From: Rotaria sordida
Taxonomy: Eukaryota > Rotifera > Eurotatoria > Philodinida > Philodinidae
Assembly: GCA_905250125.1 (NCBI GenBank)
Contig: CAJNOL010000251.1
Span: 121,522-185,521 of the forward strand
DNA: 64,000 nucleotides
Reading direction: 5' to 3'
Shown: positions 60,879-64,000 of the stretch, piece after piece
Numbering within the stretch: the first letter of the stretch is position 1
Layout of the letters: every line of letters starts with the position of its first letter
Notes under the pieces: generated by a model
The model's input: only the letters and a program-made list of their open reading frames with translations
Told to the model about the DNA's origin: nothing
The model's database searches: none
Made by a program: the position numbers and the translations under genes

Positions 60879-63800
60879 TTAAAAATGATTTTGGCATGAG
60901 CATTGTCCGTTTTTGTGAAAATGATGGATTCTATTGGCATCACGAACAATAATATCAATTTGACGAATTTTAGCTATAAGTTTCGTAGCTTCATCTGAAA
61001 TAAAAAAAAAAAGAATACATATATTGTTAAGAATCATTGAGATGAAAAAAGCTAACTTACGACAATCACCGCAGACTCGAAGATTTTTAGTAACTTGGAT
61101 AAAATCTGGAAGTGGTCGTTGAATCAAATTATACGCTATTGCTAATTTTTCACTATGACCACACAACACTGATTCGATAGTTTCTTCTTCACGTAATTGA
61201 CGAGTTATCCAAGAAGAATCAAATTTATAACCATGTTCAATTAATTCAACTGTTAAACGATCAAGTTCAGCATAGATTTCTGATGATCGTGGATGTGAAT
61301 GATCATGAGCTTTGAATTGCTAGAAAATCAACAAATTTTCTTTATATTCTAATGTTCAATAGAAATATTTTACCACTATTTCACTATTTACATAAGTCCA
61401 TGATAATCCCATTTTGACTTTAGTTCTTAATTCTTTTATTTGATTATATCGAAAGTTCTTTGCCAGTTGATATTCACCAACAGAAGAATATATGTTCGCA
61501 AGAAGAGTTGCACCTGATACAAGACCTTGTTTTGCATCAGGAAACAAAGATTTCATTCGATTATATATCTTTTCAGATAAATTATTATTGCGATTATTAC
61601 GTGCACCAGATAGTAAACACACTAAAACAAAAACAAATAAATAAATAAAATATTAATGTAGTATTATGAAAAATACTTACTATACATCACAAAACTAGGT
61701 GAGTTTTTCTTTTCATATTCATCTATCAACTTTTGTGCTTCATCAAATAAAAACAAACGACTTAAACAATCAGTCTTAAGTATAATATAAAATAATCATA
61801 GCTAATATAATAAATAAAACAGAAAGACAAACCATAACAGCAACAATTTTTTCTGTTTTGAAAGGTATTTCATTGTATATATTCTGAGCTTCACGAAGAA
61901 AACCCGAATGAGAACATGCATTTAAAACACAAATATGTGTAACTTCATTACGTAGATTATTCGGCATCTCTCTATATAATTTAATAGCTTCCGAACCCAT
62001 TCCATTAAGTCCAAATCCATTAACTTCAAAAAACAACTATCCAATATTAAAAAAAACAAAGAACTTGGATAAAAGTAAATAAAGCTACTCATTGCAGTGT
62101 ATGTCACTGTATCACGATCATCAACTGATTTATATACATTTTGTGCTTTTTCAATAGAACCACATTTGCCCTATGTGAGAAAAAAAAAGAAATTGTAAAT
62201 AATATGAACTAGTCCAAGGAGATCAAAAATCAATATTTACCCACATATGAATTATTGAGTTTTGTATTTGTTTTTGATTTTGAATATGTGGAGGAACTTG
62301 ATGAATAATATACTGACTTTGTCGAATCATACCGATTTTTGAACATGCACCAATGAGTATATTCCATATGATCTCATTTAGAACAATATCTCGTTGTTTC
62401 ATTTCTTCCCAAACCTCAAAACATTTCCATGGTTCATCATTCATATTGTAACCATTCATAAGAGCCCCATAAGTAATAGCACCTTTGTTTCTTATTAATT
62501 TAACCACACGTTCAGCACTTTCAGCTTCACCAAATTTCATTAACATATGAGTTGCTGAAGTTAATACAACATTATCATTTCGATAATTATCAGGCATTTC
62601 ATCAAAAAGTTTTTTTCCAATCTTCTTTGCTCGATCATTGGCAAGTTGACTACATGCGTTAAAAACTATAGTATAGGTTACAGTGTCTAACTTTAAATGA
62701 ATTTGTTCAAATAAATCTAAGGTTTTTTCTGACATTTCATTTTCAATATATCCTAAATTAAATTTGACAATATTCAAAAAACTATCTAATGTATATTACC
62801 TTTCATCATAGCACCATAAGTAATAATATTTTTCTCTTTAATTGAATGAAAAACACGTTCAGCACTTTGAATATCACCAAATTTCATTAACATATGTATT
62901 GCTGAAGTTAATACAACATTATCATTTCGACAATTATCATGCATTTCATGAAGAAGTTTTTTTCCAATCTTCTTCGCTCGATCATTTGCAAGTTGGCTAC
63001 ATGCATTAAAAACTATAGTGTGAATTACACTATCTAACTTTAAATGGATTTGTTCAAATAAATCCAAGGCTCTTTCTGACATTTCATTTCCAATATATCC
63101 TAAATTACATTTGACAATATTCAAAAAACTATCTAATGTATATTACCTCTCATCATAGCACCATAAGTAATAATATCTTTCTTTTTGATTGAATGAAAAA
63201 CACATTCAGCACCTTGAACATCACCAAATTTCATTAACATATGTATTGCTGAATTTGATACGAAATTATCATTTTTATAATTATTAGGCATTTCATGAAG
63301 AAGTTTTCTTCCAATCTTCAGTGCTCGATCATTTGCAAGTTGAGCACATGCATCAAAAACAATAGTATAAGTTACACAATCTAACTTTAAATGGATTTGT
63401 TCAAATAAATCTAAAGCTTTTTCTGACATTGTATTTCCAATATATCCTAAGTTAAATATGACAATATTGATAAAGCTGTCTAACATCTATTACCTTTGAT
63501 CATAGCATTATAAGTAATAATATCTTTATTTTTGATTGAATGAAAAACACGTTCAGCACTTTGAACATCACCAAATTTCATCAACATATGTATTGCTGAA
63601 GTTAATAAGATATTATCATTTCGATAATTATCATGCATTTCATCAAGAAGTTTTTTTCCTATCTTCATCGCTCGATCATTGGCAAGTTCACCACATGCAT
63701 TAAATAAAATAGTAAGAGTAAAATTGTTAGGTTCAATTGTCATTTTATTTAATAAATCAAGCACCTTGTCTGGCATGTTATTAGACATTAGACCTATTTA

Positions 63801-64000
63801 TAACAAATATTGAATAAGAAAAAAAATCATTAAGAATATTCACCTTTGAACATAGCTGTATAGATATAATGGGATTTGTTTGTAATTGTAGAGAATAGAC
63901 GAGTTGCATTATCGATATCATGACGTTGCACTATGAATAAAAAAAAACCATGTCCGATATATGTAAATAGTGAGTACCATTAACCGTTTAGTATATGATG
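60879..64000 (-). CDS. Plant-type PPR protein with E motifs and DYW cytidine deaminase domain (5' partial)
   Basis: Eleven exons join in frame on the minus strand: 63930-63844, 63793-63494, 63446-63147, 63099-62800, 62752-62241, 62171-62099, 62023-61833, 61774-61681, 61621-61374, 61319-61061, 60994-60879. They encode the last 825 residues or so; a further exon probably starts in 63978-64000 and the 5' end is outside. The N-terminal part is an array of P, L and S-type PPR motifs (AMINGFGLNGMGSEAIKLY and MWGKCGSIEKAQNVYKSV are near-perfect plant-style sequences). E/E+ follow (LLSGARNN, ANIYSSVGEYQLAKNF, WTYVN). The DYW domain has HSHPRSSEIYAELDRL, catalytic GHSEKLAIAYNLI (HxE), VTKNLRVCGDC-H (zinc CxxCH, split by an intron), EATKLIAKI, RDANRIHHFHKNG and CSC. 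The last residues are NHF instead of DYW. Such proteins perform C-to-U editing of organelle RNA in plants; the expected place is the mitochondrion. AATAAA lies at 60852-60857. The frame is intact. Confidence 0.93.
62453..63793 (-). repeat. Four tandem 347-bp exon+intron modules inside the PPR gene
   Basis: Exon starts at 63793, 63446, 63099 and 62752 are each exactly 347 bp apart. The first three modules are a 300-bp exon (100 codons, three PPR motifs) plus a 47-bp intron (GTAATA...TTAG). The fourth exon continues without an intron into older PPR motifs. Conserved wording recurs in every unit, for example ALDLFEQIHLKL, LANDRA-KIGKKLL, IHMLMKFGD and AERVFHSIK. The intron is copied with the exon, so this is segmental DNA duplication. 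Confidence 0.9.

Noticed and set aside
1-64000. LTR retroelements, virus-like elements, CRISPR arrays, rRNA or tRNA genes
   Set aside because: I looked for long direct terminal repeats, reverse transcriptase or capsid motifs, spaced short direct repeats and tRNA boxes by eye and found none that hold up.

Overview
The window is AT-rich eukaryotic DNA. It has many short spliceosomal introns (about 47-70 bp, GT...AG) and compact animal genes. Talin, cyclin A, DJ-1, centrin and a TAF1A-like protein point to a metazoan. Several features point more narrowly to a bdelloid rotifer: a plant-type PPR protein with a DYW cytidine deaminase domain, a bacterial-type (Deinococcus Rnl5-like) RNA ligase, a fungal Grg1-like stress protein, and scattered GTGTGGGTGTGG-type tracts resembling the bdelloid telomere unit TGTGGG. 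The species call is an inference. A 10-N assembly gap lies at 50030-50039.

Layout. 1705-2461 (-): centrin, 5 exons. 3588-3921 (-): a small gene remnant. 6637-7256 (+): two-repeat Grg1-like protein, 4 exons. 10662-11497 (+): DJ-1/PARK7, 4 exons. 14545-15474 (+): unknown acidic, His/Asn/Gln-rich protein, one exon. 18520-21708 (+): cyclin A, 5 exons, two introns enlarged by palindromic elements. 24628-46890 (-): a complete talin, reconstructed here as 35 coding exons in frame (about 2614 aa) over 22 kb. 47715-49166 (-): TAF1A-like Pol I factor subunit. 49623-50589 (-): Rnl5-like RNA ligase, intronless, interrupted only by the assembly gap. 51736-54370 and 54473-55572 (+): two tandem CX/Shisa-like single-pass membrane proteins. 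60879-64000 (-): a PPR-E-DYW protein whose 5' end runs off the window, built partly from four tandem exon+intron modules with an exact 347-bp period.

Repeats. At least eight small non-autonomous elements with long terminal inverted repeats were found by eye, plus four dispersed repeat families (called R1-R4 here) and five hairpins whose stems are telomere-like GTGGGTGT tracts. Most long introns of talin and cyclin A contain such an element, while the other introns stay near minimum size. I saw no LTR retroelement, virus-like element, CRISPR array, rRNA or tRNA gene.

The genes do not form one pathway. Centrin, cyclin A, talin, TAF1A and DJ-1 are ordinary housekeeping genes. The noteworthy cargo is three candidate horizontally acquired genes: a C-to-U RNA editing factor, an RNA nick ligase and a fungal-type stress protein. 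The DYW gene lies under 1 kb from the longest telomere-like tract, which fits the known enrichment of foreign genes in bdelloid subtelomeric DNA.
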